The notes below the pieces were generated by a model. That model made no database searches. It was not told the origin of the DNA and saw only the letters and a program-made list of their open reading frames with translations. Positions 16,618 through 25,455 of a stretch of DNA of 33,641 bases are shown here, piece by piece (the first letter of the stretch is position 1; each line of letters starts with the position of its first letter). The stretch spans positions 1-33,641 of the forward strand of contig JAJONL010000016.1 of assembly GCA_021323395.1 (NCBI GenBank). Direction: 5' to 3'. Origin of the DNA: Nitrospira sp. Lineage in GTDB: Bacteria; Nitrospirota; Nitrospiria; Nitrospirales; Nitrospiraceae. The position numbers and the translations under genes are program-made.

Positions 16618-16760
16618 ACACACAGACCTGTCGAAACACAGACTCTGACTCGGCTAAAACTACGAACGCGCTTTCCCGAACCGCCGACAGCCTGAGCCAG
16701 GGGGCATTATACACAACCAGCGCGCCCGTCTCCATATCAACTTGCGATTCTGGCAGGACA

Positions 16761-17435
16761 TTACGCGGGATTGTGAAAACCGTTTGCCGGCAATCCGGCA
16801 TCCGCTACCAACACCCGTCGTCCTTCTACGCGCAGGCGTCCCTCCGCATAGAGTTGAATCGCCCGAGGGTAGATCCGGTGTTCCTGTTCCAAGATGCGGG
16901 CGGCAAGGACATCGGGGCTATCCCCTTCCAGAATCGGCACGGCAGCCTGCACGATGATAGGACCTTCGTCTACGCCTTCTGTCACGAAATGCACCGTGCA
17001 GCCGGAGATTTTGCACCCATGCTCGATCGCCTTTTTTTGCACATCCAACCCCGGGAATGAAGGGAGCAGCGACGGATGAATGTTCATCATCCGATTCTCG
17101 TACGCGGTCACCAGAACGGCAGTCACGATTTTCATATAGCCGGCTAAGAGCACCAGATCCACTTCGTATTTCCGCAGCACATCGAGCAGGGCTCGATCGT
17201 AGGCCTCACGACTATCCGGCCGACCGGCGAACGGCTTCGGATCCAACCACACATGAGGCACGCCATGTTTCCGCGCCCGTTCGAGACCACCGGCATCCTG
17301 TTTATTGCTGACGACCACCGCGATCTCGGCCGACAGGATTCCTGCCTCGATGGCGTCGATGATCGCCTGAAGGTTTGATCCTCGGCCTGAGAGCAAAAGG
17401 CCGAGTCGCACCAATTGCGACGGCCTACCCGACAT
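16761..17435 (-). CDS. purN: Phosphoribosylglycinamide formyltransferase
   Basis: This 224-residue enzyme transfers a formyl group from 10-formyltetrahydrofolate to GAR in de novo purine synthesis. Visible family features are the N-terminal [16 protein letters not shown], the folate-binding [11 protein letters not shown], the catalytic [14 protein letters not shown] (Asn and His) and [17 protein letters not shown] with the catalytic Asp. I chose ATG 17435, since [21 protein letters not shown] has the usual short lead; a start at 17480 would add an untypical leader overlapping purM. The gene overlaps the end of purM by 11 bases, so the two are co-transcribed. It lies on the chromosomal side of the tRNA, showing that the island ends there. 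Confidence 0.95.
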   Translation of the reverse strand: MSGRPSQLVRLGLLLSGRGSNLQAIIDAIEAGILSAEIAVVVSNKQDAGGLERARKHGVPHVWLDPKPFAGRPDSREAYDRALLDVLRKYEVDLVLLAGYMKIVTAVLVTAYENRMMNIHPSLLPSFPGLDVQKKAIEHGCKISGCTVHFVTEGVDEGPIIVQAAVPILEGDSPDVLAARILEQEHRIYPRAIQLYAEGRLRVEGRRVLVADAGLPANGFHNPA

Positions 17436-18462
17436 ACTCCACCACCCCCTCGTCGGTCGACTGCGCCACCATTTCACCAATCCGATAGGCTTTATCGGCC
17501 AATTCCCCGACCTTGGTTATAACGTGGTCGGCATGTTCAGGGGCGACAACCAGAATCATTCCGATGCCCATATTGAAGACCCGATACATTTCGTCCAGCG
17601 CGACTGCACCTCGCTCTTGAATCGCGTGGAAAATCGGCAGCACCGGCCATGAGCCACGGCGGATGCGCGCCCCGCAACGTGCCGGAAATACCCGAGGCAA
17701 GTTCTCCGTAATTCCGCCGCCGGTAATATGCGCGAGCCCCTTGATCGGACAGGTTTCGGCCAGCGCCAAAATCTGCTTGGCATAGATTCGCGTGGGAGCC
17801 AGCAGGCTTTCGCCCAGCATCCCGCCCAGTTCCGGCATCACATTGTCGACTGTGAGCCGACTTTTTTCAAAGAGCACTTTGCGCACCAACGAAAACCCAT
17901 TGCTGTGGACACCGGACGACGCGATTCCAATGACCGCGTCGCCCGGTACAATCCGGCGCCCATCGATCATTTTTGAGCGATCCACTACCCCGACCGCGAA
18001 GCCGGCTAAATCGTACTCCCCCTCCGCATAAAATGAAGGCATCTCGGCGGTTTCTCCACCGATCAAGGCACAACCGGCTTGGCGGCAGCCGTCGGAAATC
18101 CCGCGGACGACGGCCTCGGCGGTGTTCAACGACAGTTTCCCGGTCGCGAAGTAGTCAAGGAAGAACAGCGGCTCTGCGCCGCTGACGGCGATATCATTGA
18201 CGCACATGGCCACGAGGTCAATGCCGACCGTGTCGTGCTTATCCATGAGAAAGGCAATCTTGAGCTTGGTTCCGACGCCGTCGGTTCCCGACACTAAGAC
18301 TGGATCCTCATAGCGACTGGCTTGAAATCGGAAGAGTCCGCCGAACCCGCCCAAATCAGTCAAGACTTCAGGCCGAAAGGTCGCCCGCACATGGGGTTTG
18401 ATCCGTTCGACGAATTCGTCACCGGCATCGATATCGACCCCGGCATCGCGATAGGTAGTCAT
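17425..18462 (-). CDS. purM: Phosphoribosylformylglycinamidine cyclo-ligase
   Basis: This 345-residue AIR synthetase closes the imidazole ring of FGAM to AIR using ATP, in the cytosol. Family motifs are [81 protein letters not shown] and [16 protein letters not shown]. The length is normal. ATG 18462 gives [20 protein letters not shown], the usual PurM start; no clear ribosome site is visible upstream. It is the first gene of a purMN pair. The roughly 130 bases upstream contain a truncated interspersed repeat. Confidence 0.96.
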   Translation of the reverse strand: MTTYRDAGVDIDAGDEFVERIKPHVRATFRPEVLTDLGGFGGLFRFQASRYEDPVLVSGTDGVGTKLKIAFLMDKHDTVGIDLVAMCVNDIAVSGAEPLFFLDYFATGKLSLNTAEAVVRGISDGCRQAGCALIGGETAEMPSFYAEGEYDLAGFAVGVVDRSKMIDGRRIVPGDAVIGIASSGVHSNGFSLVRKVLFEKSRLTVDNVMPELGGMLGESLLAPTRIYAKQILALAETCPIKGLAHITGGGITENLPRVFPARCGARIRRGSWPVLPIFHAIQERGAVALDEMYRVFNMGIGMILVVAPEHADHVITKVGELADKAYRIGEMVAQSTDEGVVEYVG

Positions 18463-18510
18463 AGGCGCCGCATCTTAGCTATGCGAGAGATAATGGTCAA
18501 CAAGGAGTAA

Positions 18511-18597
18511 GCTCTGGCAGGCGTACCCTTGGGGTACGTTGAGGATTGTTTCGAGCCGAGAACGAAGTTGGAGGCCTTTTTCAGCAGCCCTCCTAGC
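18511..18597. repeat. Truncated copy of interspersed palindromic repeat (copy A)
   Basis: The block GGGTACGTTGAGG...CGAGAACGAAG...AGGCCTTTTTCAGCA...CTCCTAG lines up with the right two thirds of the complete element at 26997-27118. It contains its own perfect hairpin GTACCC-TTG-GGGTAC (18523-18537). The left arm is missing. As in the other copy, the CCTCCTAG end coincides with the stop codon of the minus-strand gene (here the ntrX-like gene), so the element forms the 3' end of that transcript. Confidence 0.72.
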
Positions 18598-19996
18598 TTT
18601 CAGGGCGCATCTCGACATCAAGCAGCTTAATCTTTCGATGCAAATGGCTGCGTTCAATCTGCAGGTCTTCGGCGGTGCGGGAAATATTCCAATGGTGCTC
18701 GCGCAATTTGCGCGCAATGAACTCTTTCTCGAAGGCATTGCGGGCGTCACGAAGAGAGTCGTAGTGCCTGGTCAGCAGCGTACTGGCCGGTTGTGGTCCT
18801 GCCATGAGGGGCTGCGGCACCGACAAATTGGCGCGCACCTGCAGCGCGACCGAGGCATGTGAGGCCTCGATCACGGGGCCCGGCACCATGATCATCAATC
18901 GTTCGATCAGGTTGCGCAATTCCCGAATATTCCCCGGCCACTCATATTGCATGAAGACCTCCATGGCCTCCAGCGACACCTGTTTGATCTTCAGGCCCTG
19001 TTCCTCGGCATGCACATGCAGGAAATGGTTCACCAGCAGGGGAATATCTTCGCGACGGTCTCGCAGGGGCGGCACCACGATCGGTACCACATTCAGCCTG
19101 TAGAAGAGATCTTCCCGAAAAGTGCCCTTGTCGATTTCTCTCAACAGATCCTTGTTGGAGGCCGCCAAGACCCGCACATCCACCTTGATCAATTTCGTGC
19201 CGCCGACCCGGGTGAACTGCTGCTCTTGAAGGGCGCGCAAGACCTTAGCCTGCGTGCTCAGGCTCATATCCGCAATCTCATCCAGGAACAGCGTGCCGCT
19301 GTCGGCCTGCTCGAATTGACCCCGCTTCATGGCCGTGGCCCCGCTGAAGGACCCGCGTTCATGCCCGAACAACTCGCTCTCGATTAAGGTTTCCGGAATC
19401 GCGGCACAGTTCACCGCCACAAAGGGACGATCCACCCTCGCGCTATGCTGGTGGATGGCTCGGGCCACCAGTTCCTTTCCGGTTCCATTTTCTCCGCCGA
19501 TCAATACGCGACTGTTGGTCGGACCGGCCGTCTCGATAATTTGCTTCAACTGCTGCATGACTGGAGCACGGCCCACCAATTCGAACTTACGTTCCACCTT
19601 GGTGCGAAGCGTCCGGTTTTCCTGTTCGAGTCGATGCTGATCCAAAGCATGCTTCACCCGCAAGGTGACGTTTTCGAGCGACAGCGGTTTTTCTATATAG
19701 TCGTAGGCCCCCAGCTTGATGGCCTTCACCGCGGTTTCGATCGACCCATGCCCCGACATCATCATCACTTGCGTGTTCGGAACCAGTTCCCGCAACCGCC
19801 TCAGCGTCTCCAGGCCATCCATCTCGGGCATCCAAATATCCAGCATCATCAAGTCGGGTGGATTCATCGCGCAGAGTTTGAGCGCCTCGACCCCGCTCTT
19901 GGCCACGTTGACCTCATAACCTTCATCCTCCAGGATGCTGCTCAAGGAGTTCAGGATCGACACTTCATCGTCTACTATGAGGATCGAGGCAGACAT
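18593..19996 (-). CDS. ntrX: NtrX-like sigma-54-dependent response regulator
   Basis: This 467-residue regulator has a receiver domain (residues 1-120; D9/D10, phospho-acceptor D53 in LMMLDIWMP, K in YIEKP), an AAA+ sigma-54 activation domain (Walker A GGENGTGKE, Walker B GTLFLDEIAD) and a C-terminal Fis-type HTH (NISRTAEDLQIERSHLHRKI). The sigma-54 contact loop reads GSFSGA at residues 215-220 instead of the classical GAFTGA. ATG 19996 is preceded by GGGAG at five bases; the in-frame GTG at 20008 lies within that ribosome site. It follows the NtrY-like kinase gene by 109 bases and is its probable partner. The stop codon sits at the edge of the repeat. NtrX, as opposed to another NtrC-class name, is inferred from the partner kinase. 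Confidence 0.88.
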   Translation of the reverse strand: MSASILIVDDEVSILNSLSSILEDEGYEVNVAKSGVEALKLCAMNPPDLMMLDIWMPEMDGLETLRRLRELVPNTQVMMMSGHGSIETAVKAIKLGAYDYIEKPLSLENVTLRVKHALDQHRLEQENRTLRTKVERKFELVGRAPVMQQLKQIIETAGPTNSRVLIGGENGTGKELVARAIHQHSARVDRPFVAVNCAAIPETLIESELFGHERGSFSGATAMKRGQFEQADSGTLFLDEIADMSLSTQAKVLRALQEQQFTRVGGTKLIKVDVRVLAASNKDLLREIDKGTFREDLFYRLNVVPIVVPPLRDRREDIPLLVNHFLHVHAEEQGLKIKQVSLEAMEVFMQYEWPGNIRELRNLIERLMIMVPGPVIEASHASVALQVRANLSVPQPLMAGPQPASTLLTRHYDSLRDARNAFEKEFIARKLREHHWNISRTAEDLQIERSHLHRKIKLLDVEMRPES

Positions 19997-20035
19997 GTCT
20001 TCTCCCACTTCTTCTGCCGACAGCAGTCAACCATC

Positions 20036-20099
20036 AGCTGTCAGCTTCGTCATTCGAGGATACACTCCTGCACCGGCTGAACCCTGACTACTGACAGCT
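20036..20099. repeat. Inverted repeat between the ntrY-like and ntrX-like genes
   Basis: A perfect nine-base inverted repeat, AGCTGTCAG (20036-20044) and CTGACAGCT (20091-20099), fills the gap between the two genes. In the minus-strand transcript it could form a stem with a loop of about 46 bases just upstream of the ntrX-like ribosome site, so an effect on the kinase:regulator ratio is possible but unproven. Confidence 0.45.
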
Positions 20100-20105
20100 T
20101 TCCGT

Positions 20106-22400
20106 CTACACCGGCAACTCGAACGTAAATAAGGCGCCTTTGGGCTGGTGATTCCCCGCATGAATCTGGCCATCGTGATCGGTCACGATGCGCCGCACGA
20201 TGGCCAGCCCCAACCCCGTACCGGTCTTCTTTCTCGAAAAATACGGCACGAATAATTTTTCTTGGTCCTCCGGCGAGATGCCCGTGCCCTCATCCGCGAC
20301 CGTCACCACTGCTCGGCGCTGCTTCGTGTCGTACCGAGTCGTAATCCAAAGGTGGCCCTTGTGATTCATCGCATGAATACCGTTATCGCACAGATTCACC
20401 AGCACACGTTTGATCTGCTCTCGATCGAAGTTGAAGGGCGGCAGGTCTGGGTCGAGATTCACCACACAGTCGATTTCGCGATGGGCGCTCTGATAAAGGG
20501 CCACCACTTCCTTGACCACGTCATCCAACGAGCCCATCGTCATGTGCGGCGCGGGCATCCGCGCGAACTTGGAGAATTCGTCCAGCATTTGCTTGAGGCT
20601 GCCGACTTCGTTCACGATCACCTGCGTGGACTCGTCGCAGATCCGGTCGAAATCCGGTGCCTTGTCCTGAAATTTTTTCCGCAGCCGTTGGGCAGAGAGC
20701 TGAATGGGTGTCAGCGGGTTCTTGATCTCGTGTGCGATCCGCTGCGCGACTTCCCGCCATGCCGCCGCCTTCTGCGCCTTGATCAGCTCCGAGAGATCTT
20801 CGAAGATCAACACGAAGCCCAGATCCTTGCTCGCCTCATCCTTCATTCGTGAACAATGCACGCCGATGGTCAGGAATCGTCCCTGCAGGTCCAACTGACC
20901 TTCCACGGCGATATTGTCCCGCTGATCGGCCAGCATACGATCGTAGACGGACTGAAAAAGGTTCAATTTATATTCTTTAAACGCCTCATTGGCGGACCGG
21001 CCCCGAAACCGATCCGCCCAAAGCCCCAGCATACGCTCGGCAGAAGGATTGAATGTGGTAATGATCCCCTGCCGATCGATGGAGAGCAGTCCCGCGGCGA
21101 TCGTATCGACGACCGTTTCAATGTAGGCGCGCCGGCGATCCAGTTCGAGGTTGGATTGCCTGAGCGACACGTTGGCTTCTTCCACCTTGGTCTTGCTGTT
21201 TTGCAGATCGGCCGTCATGCGATTGAAGGACTCGACGAGGGTGCCGATCTCATCTGTTGCCTTGGCTTCGATGCGCACTGAGAGGTCACCCTGCGCAATG
21301 GATTCCGTCGCCTCAGCCAGGCGCTGAATCGGCACGGTAATGCCCCGGGCCACATAAAATCCGAACCAGGTGGCGCTGAAGAGGATCATGACCGTAATGA
21401 CCGCCACGAGCAGATAGGCCCCGGCCTTGATGGGGTTCTTCATCGCCTTCATCTGTTTATACTCGGCATACTGGCGTCCGATGCTCTCCATCTTGCCGAG
21501 CAGGGATTCAGGCACATAGGCATCCACGACCACGACCCCGTCGATTTCTCCTCGTCGGATGCTGGAGGCAATCGGCACACCGGCTCGGACCAAACGCCCC
21601 GTCTGAGCCTCTTGAACCGACGTCAGTTCTTGCTTGCCGTTGATCACCTGCAACACCAGTTGGCCGATCGGCAGATCGAGCACCGTGACCGGCACCTCGG
21701 GATCGAGCGATTTCGTCAGCGTTTCCATTTTTGAAGAAAAGATCTCAATCCCGGCCGTCGCATATTCCGCTCGCTTGCGGGCGATCGCCGCCACCAACAA
21801 ATCGCGCTGCTCCGGCAACAACAGTTCCTCGCGAAAGATTTCGTGGCTGATGGCCCGCGCGCTGTTGATCGCCAGCGACACGTGGCCGGCATGGTGCAGC
21901 CGCGCGACCTCGTACGAATCCCTCATGACATGTTCGATTTGATCGTTGAACCAGACATCAACCGCCTTGTTGACCAACCCGCTGGCAACCAGCGCCAGCA
22001 ACACGGTCGGAATCAGGGAAAAGCCGATAAAGGCCGCGACCAGCTTGGCGCGAAATCCTGATCCGACCAAACGATGTCGTCGCTCGAAATAGGCCTTGAT
22101 GAGATTGCGGGACAGCAGCAACGTGAGTACGACGAACCCGATCAGGTCCAGATTGACCAGGAGGAGAACGAAGGCGTACCCGGTGCTGGGAAGAAAAGAA
22201 TCCGATTCTTCGCCTAGTGGTATGGCCGTCTGGGCGTAGTAGAATGTCAGGGCCAGACATGGCAATAAGAGGATCAAGACGATCCAGACCGGCCGCACAT
22301 GACGTTTTCGCCGCTCGCTTTCAGTGGAGGCGGAGGACGGCTTTTCGCCACGCGACATACCAGGCGGGACGAGCTTCGTCATGTCCATCGATTCAGGCAT
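20106..22400 (-). CDS. ntrY: NtrY-like membrane sensor histidine kinase
   Basis: This 764-residue kinase has an N-terminal transmembrane region (WIVLILLLPCLALTF about 38-55, then segments near 75-97 and 115-140), an extracytoplasmic sensor region, a further TM at about 335-357 (YLLVAVITVMILFSATWFGF), HAMP (RGITVPIQRLAEATESIAQG), PAS (VVDTIAAGLLSIDRQGIITT), HisKA with the phospho-His in QRIAHEIKNPLTP, and HATPase_c (LCDNGIHAM, DEGTGIS, GTGLGLAIV). The layout and the segment after the histidine (IQLSAQRLRKKF) are those of NtrY. It probably phosphorylates the adjacent NtrX-like regulator; the signal is not evident from the sequence. GGAG lies upstream of ATG 22400. Confidence 0.88.
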   Translation of the reverse strand: MPESMDMTKLVPPGMSRGEKPSSASTESERRKRHVRPVWIVLILLLPCLALTFYYAQTAIPLGEESDSFLPSTGYAFVLLLVNLDLIGFVVLTLLLSRNLIKAYFERRHRLVGSGFRAKLVAAFIGFSLIPTVLLALVASGLVNKAVDVWFNDQIEHVMRDSYEVARLHHAGHVSLAINSARAISHEIFREELLLPEQRDLLVAAIARKRAEYATAGIEIFSSKMETLTKSLDPEVPVTVLDLPIGQLVLQVINGKQELTSVQEAQTGRLVRAGVPIASSIRRGEIDGVVVVDAYVPESLLGKMESIGRQYAEYKQMKAMKNPIKAGAYLLVAVITVMILFSATWFGFYVARGITVPIQRLAEATESIAQGDLSVRIEAKATDEIGTLVESFNRMTADLQNSKTKVEEANVSLRQSNLELDRRRAYIETVVDTIAAGLLSIDRQGIITTFNPSAERMLGLWADRFRGRSANEAFKEYKLNLFQSVYDRMLADQRDNIAVEGQLDLQGRFLTIGVHCSRMKDEASKDLGFVLIFEDLSELIKAQKAAAWREVAQRIAHEIKNPLTPIQLSAQRLRKKFQDKAPDFDRICDESTQVIVNEVGSLKQMLDEFSKFARMPAPHMTMGSLDDVVKEVVALYQSAHREIDCVVNLDPDLPPFNFDREQIKRVLVNLCDNGIHAMNHKGHLWITTRYDTKQRRAVVTVADEGTGISPEDQEKLFVPYFSRKKTGTGLGLAIVRRIVTDHDGQIHAGNHQPKGALFTFELPV

Positions 22401-22606
22401 CTACCAAGGCTCCAACTCACGCCCTGCTTACTTCATCCAGCCTCACTATAACGAATTTCGAAGGGAGTCTCAAAAACGCACTGATCCGGTTCACACCGTC
22501 CTCGGTGAAGAAGGATCACCCACGAGGGGATGCAAGGAACAAGCGCGACCACGGAAGAGAGACGGACCGCGCGGAGCAGGACGGCAGATAAGCGGAGCGC
22601 ACGAGG

Positions 22607-23032
22607 CTATGGGGTGTGAAGCGTCGATTTTCCGGAGGTCAAGCTCACGAATTTCATCCTCAACGCGTAGAGCATGTCTTTCATCACGACTTGCTCATCC
22701 GACGTGAGATTACCCCGCGTTTTTTCCTCGAGCATCGAAAGCAGATCGATGATTTCCTTGGCCTGGGGAAGATTCAATGGCATCGCCGGCTGCCCGGGAT
22801 CCAGTTGCTCGCCCATGAGCATCAAGGCCGAGCTTCCCATCGAAATCACGAAAGACGAAAAGTTCACCGGCAGGTGACCGGCCGACATTTTTGAGTCGGC
22901 ATCTGCGTGATGGGCCTCGGGAGATGAGGGGGCAGAGGCGGGTGGCGGCTCCGACGCCGTAGATGGCGGAGCCTCTTCGCCCCGCCCGCGACGATCCCGA
23001 ATGACGAATCCCTGATCCTTCTCCTCACCCAT
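22607..23032 (-). CDS. DUF1844 family protein
   Basis: This 141-residue protein has a charged, proline-rich N-terminal half (EEAPPSTASEPPPAS) and a C-terminal DUF1844 domain (PVNFSSFVISMGSSALMLMG, LNLPQAKEIIDLLSMLEEKT, LTSDEQVVMKDMLYALRMKF). The family is widespread but has no assigned function. ATG 23032 has GGAGG seven bases upstream; the in-frame start at 23101 has no such site. The gene diverges from mazG. It lies about 200 bases upstream of the ntrY-like gene on the same strand, so joint transcription is possible. Confidence 0.85.
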   Translation of the reverse strand: MGEEKDQGFVIRDRRGRGEEAPPSTASEPPPASAPSSPEAHHADADSKMSAGHLPVNFSSFVISMGSSALMLMGEQLDPGQPAMPLNLPQAKEIIDLLSMLEEKTRGNLTSDEQVVMKDMLYALRMKFVSLTSGKSTLHTP

Positions 23033-23166
23033 GTTAACGCCTCCGATCCGCCCGGCTTGAATATCGGACCGTACCCTACCATAGGCCTTACAGGCGCGCA
23101 AGACAGAGGCCCCGTTGAAGGCGCGATAGAACTCAGCTAGAGTGACGCCACGAAGGGAGGGTTCGC

Positions 23167-24048
23167 ATGTCCGAACAGTTTGATCGAGTCGTGTCCATCA
23201 TGGCCCAGTTGCGGGCGCCCGACGGCTGCCCATGGGATCAAAAGCAGACGCACGAATCCCTCAAACCCTACCTGATCGAAGAAACATACGAAGCGCTGGA
23301 CACCATCGATCGAGGTGATTTTGCCAAGCTGAAAGAAGAGCTTGGTGACGTGCTGCTGCAAGTGCTTTTTCATAGCCAAATCGGCACCGAACAGGGCACC
23401 TTCACGATCGACGAAGTGGTGCAGCAACTCGGGGACAAATTAGTGCGCCGCCATCCGCATGTCTTTGGTGCGGCCACTGCGGAACCGGCGCTCGATTCCG
23501 ACCAAGTGGTCCATCGCTGGGAAGACATCAAGCGGGCCGAGCGCCAACAGGCCGGAAAATCGGAATCTGTTCTCCACGACATTCCCCAAGCATTGCCGGC
23601 CTTACTTCGCGCCTATCAAACCCAGGTGCGAGCGGCGCGGGCCGGATTCGACTGGCCTGAAGGGCCGCAAGGCCTCACCGACGTGTTCGCCAAAGTGGAG
23701 GAAGAGATCGCCGAACTTCGGGAGGCGATCAGCAGCGCCGGCACGACGGCGCAAGCCACCGCGGAAATGGCCGCGGAGCTGGGTGATCTGCTCTTTTCAT
23801 TGGTCAATCTGGCTCGACGTCTGAAGGTGAATCCTGAAGAATCCCTCCGGCAAACCACCAACCGCTTTACCACCCGCTTTCATTTTATCGAGCAACAGGC
23901 TCTGCGGAGTGGACGAGAGGTCAATGACCTCAGTCTGGCGGAGATGGATCATTATTGGGAAGAGGCCAAACGGCTGGAATCCCCTCAGCCCGTCGACACG
24001 CGTCCTCCCCTCCCCCCATCATCCGGAGAGACAAGGGCTCTCACATGA
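23167..24048 (+). CDS. mazG: Nucleoside triphosphate pyrophosphohydrolase MazG
   Basis: This 293-residue house-cleaning enzyme hydrolyses (d)NTPs to NMP and pyrophosphate. Two MazG helical repeats are visible. The N-terminal one has MAQLRAPDGCPWDQKQTHES and the metal-binding ETYEALD and EELGDVLLQVLFH. The C-terminal one has KVEEEIAELREAI and AAELGDLLFSLVNLARR, followed by NRFTTRFHFIEQ. The length is near the usual 260-290. The ribosome site GGGAGGG lies seven bases before ATG 23167. The stop overlaps the next gene by ATGA. Confidence 0.95.
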   Translation: MSEQFDRVVSIMAQLRAPDGCPWDQKQTHESLKPYLIEETYEALDTIDRGDFAKLKEELGDVLLQVLFHSQIGTEQGTFTIDEVVQQLGDKLVRRHPHVFGAATAEPALDSDQVVHRWEDIKRAERQQAGKSESVLHDIPQALPALLRAYQTQVRAARAGFDWPEGPQGLTDVFAKVEEEIAELREAISSAGTTAQATAEMAAELGDLLFSLVNLARRLKVNPEESLRQTTNRFTTRFHFIEQQALRSGREVNDLSLAEMDHYWEEAKRLESPQPVDTRPPLPPSSGETRALT

Positions 24049-24659
24049 GCGACGATCACAATCCCTACCAAGAAGGTAAACGAGCGGGACTTCATCCGCT
24101 GCTTGTCCTCTTCGGCGTGATCTTGGTGATGTGGCTGTTGATCAATCTGGCAGTCCCTACCGGCAAACAGAAACAGGCCGCCGGACCGGAGATTTCGCAG
24201 GTAGTCACGGAAGATCCCGATGCCGCCCCGGTCATGTACAAAGTTCAGACGACGTTGACCGAGTTCAATGCGATGAGCATCGTCGTGCCGGCGCAGGTGA
24301 CGACAAGCCAAGTCGTGAGCCTCTTGAAGCAATTCAAGCAAGCTCGTCTGAACCGCAGCCTGGCGACGATACTCCCTGCCACAAGCCCGGGCCACAAATT
24401 GGGGGACCATGCAGTCGCCGATCTCTACATATTTTCAGACCCGAAGTATGCAACGCCGGATGTCGTCGGCACATTGGCTCGGGGAGCCCACGCCCCAGGC
24501 AACCTCTATCCGCAGGTGATCCCGTTCGAAGAAGCCATGGAACATGTGCGCGGACACTACCGCATCGATCTCAACGACACCAGTAATCCCGATACCGGTT
24601 CGATTGGATTCGCCGACGAGTCCGGTGTGCATAGCAAACAATACCGCCGCATATTTTAA
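24045..24659 (+). CDS. Unknown single-pass membrane protein coupled to mazG
   Basis: This is a 204-residue protein. One hydrophobic segment (about 18-40, LLVLFGVILVMWLLINLAV) is followed by a soluble region, so it is probably N-terminally anchored with the rest outside the cytoplasm. The tail has no cysteines or obvious catalytic motif; it contains VVPAQVTTSQVVSLLKQF and ADLYIFSDPKYATPD. I recognise no family. ATG 24045 overlaps the mazG stop as ATGA, so translation is coupled; in-frame starts further upstream lie inside mazG. The C-terminal region is polar (HSKQYRRIF). Confidence 0.72.
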   Translation: MSDDHNPYQEGKRAGLHPLLVLFGVILVMWLLINLAVPTGKQKQAAGPEISQVVTEDPDAAPVMYKVQTTLTEFNAMSIVVPAQVTTSQVVSLLKQFKQARLNRSLATILPATSPGHKLGDHAVADLYIFSDPKYATPDVVGTLARGAHAPGNLYPQVIPFEEAMEHVRGHYRIDLNDTSNPDTGSIGFADESGVHSKQYRRIF

Positions 24660-24997
24660 GCCACCGCGCTCCAAACACCTTGCACAGCCGGCCCCTGCTA
24701 TCCCCAGGCAGAATGTGGCCCTGACACATGCCCCTAGGGGTTTTCATCTCCTACAGGATCTAGGGGGTGACGAGGGCGGCCGCCCCAATGCCTAAAACTT
24801 GTGCAGGCCGCTGATGGACCTGTCTGGTGAGGGGCCATTTGGCGAGGAGAAACTGGATATTCACATGCTTATCCACAGATTCTGTGTGGAAACATCACTG
24901 ACGCGCGTACGACGGTCCAGTGAGGCATCGGAACGCGGCATCGAGAACGGCAAGAACTTGGAAGGGTCTCGACAGGATACCACCCCAAACCGGCTGA
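24660..24997. other. Convergent intergenic region with short palindromes and DnaA-box-like sites
   Basis: About 340 bases between two converging genes without a convincing reading frame. It contains the palindromes CCCCTAGGGG (followed by TTTT) and GGGCGGCCGCCC and, near 24869-24893, two opposed DnaA-box-like nonamers. No clear stem-loop plus U-tract terminator is seen for either gene. Confidence 0.5.
24869..24893. promoter_or_regulatory. Pair of opposed DnaA-box-like nonamers
   Basis: TTATCCACA at 24869-24877 is a perfect match to the classical DnaA box. TGTGGAAAC at 24885-24893 is the opposite-strand GTTTCCACA, matching eight of nine positions of TTWTNCACA. They are separated by seven bases and partly form an imperfect palindrome. 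A pair of boxes is too little to call an origin. Confidence 0.35.
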
Positions 24998-25414
24998 TTA
25001 TGAGGAGAGCCCAGTGACCTGCTTGATCTCGGCGCGTAGCATATCTTGTTCCGCCTGTATCCAGGACTCCAATTGCGAAAAGTACTGGGCCCACGATCCG
25101 GTGAACGGCGGCAGCAAGACGTCGCCACGCTCCTTCAGCATCCCTTCCGCCTCTGCGATCCGGAGCTTCTGATCACCGATCTTGCGGGAGAGAAACTTAT
25201 TCAACATCAGTTGTTGCCCGGGACTTCCCGTGACGGGGCCCAGCAACTTTTCCTTCATATAGTCCAGCTCTTCAGCCAGGGCGATCTTCACCCGAACGGC
25301 ATGGGTTGCTGCCCAGGTCGCACGCTGAATGGAATAGTCATAGGACAACACCGGTTCGCGCGGCTCGCGAAAGGGACCGGTGACATTGGAAATCACTAAT
25401 TGGTCATTCAACAT
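24998..25414 (-). CDS. Unknown helical protein downstream of hemG
   Basis: This is a 138-residue protein, mostly helical (THAVRVKIALAEELDYMKEK, KIGDQKLRIAEAEGMLKERG, QLESWIQAEQDMLRAEIKQV), with no signal peptide or membrane segment. I recognise no family. ATG 25414 has AAGGA about nine bases upstream. An alternative start at ATG 25459 overlaps the hemG stop as ATGA and would add 15 residues (MKEASDEVWKRRNIK). Either way it is the last gene of the hem unit, but a role in heme metabolism is only a guess from position. Confidence 0.7.
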   Translation of the reverse strand: MLNDQLVISNVTGPFREPREPVLSYDYSIQRATWAATHAVRVKIALAEELDYMKEKLLGPVTGSPGQQLMLNKFLSRKIGDQKLRIAEAEGMLKERGDVLLPPFTGSWAQYFSQLESWIQAEQDMLRAEIKQVTGLSS

Positions 25415-25455
25415 CTTGATATTCCTTCTCTTCCAAACTTCGTCCGACGCTTCCT

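Noticed and set aside
19445-20080. Long plus-strand frame opposite the ntrX-like gene
   Set aside because: It is the antisense shadow of a well-conserved gene, with a histidine/glutamine-rich composition typical of such shadows.
24732-24745. CCCCTAGGGG followed by TTTT as a Rho-independent terminator
   Set aside because: With a minimal loop the stem is only about three base pairs, too weak to terminate.
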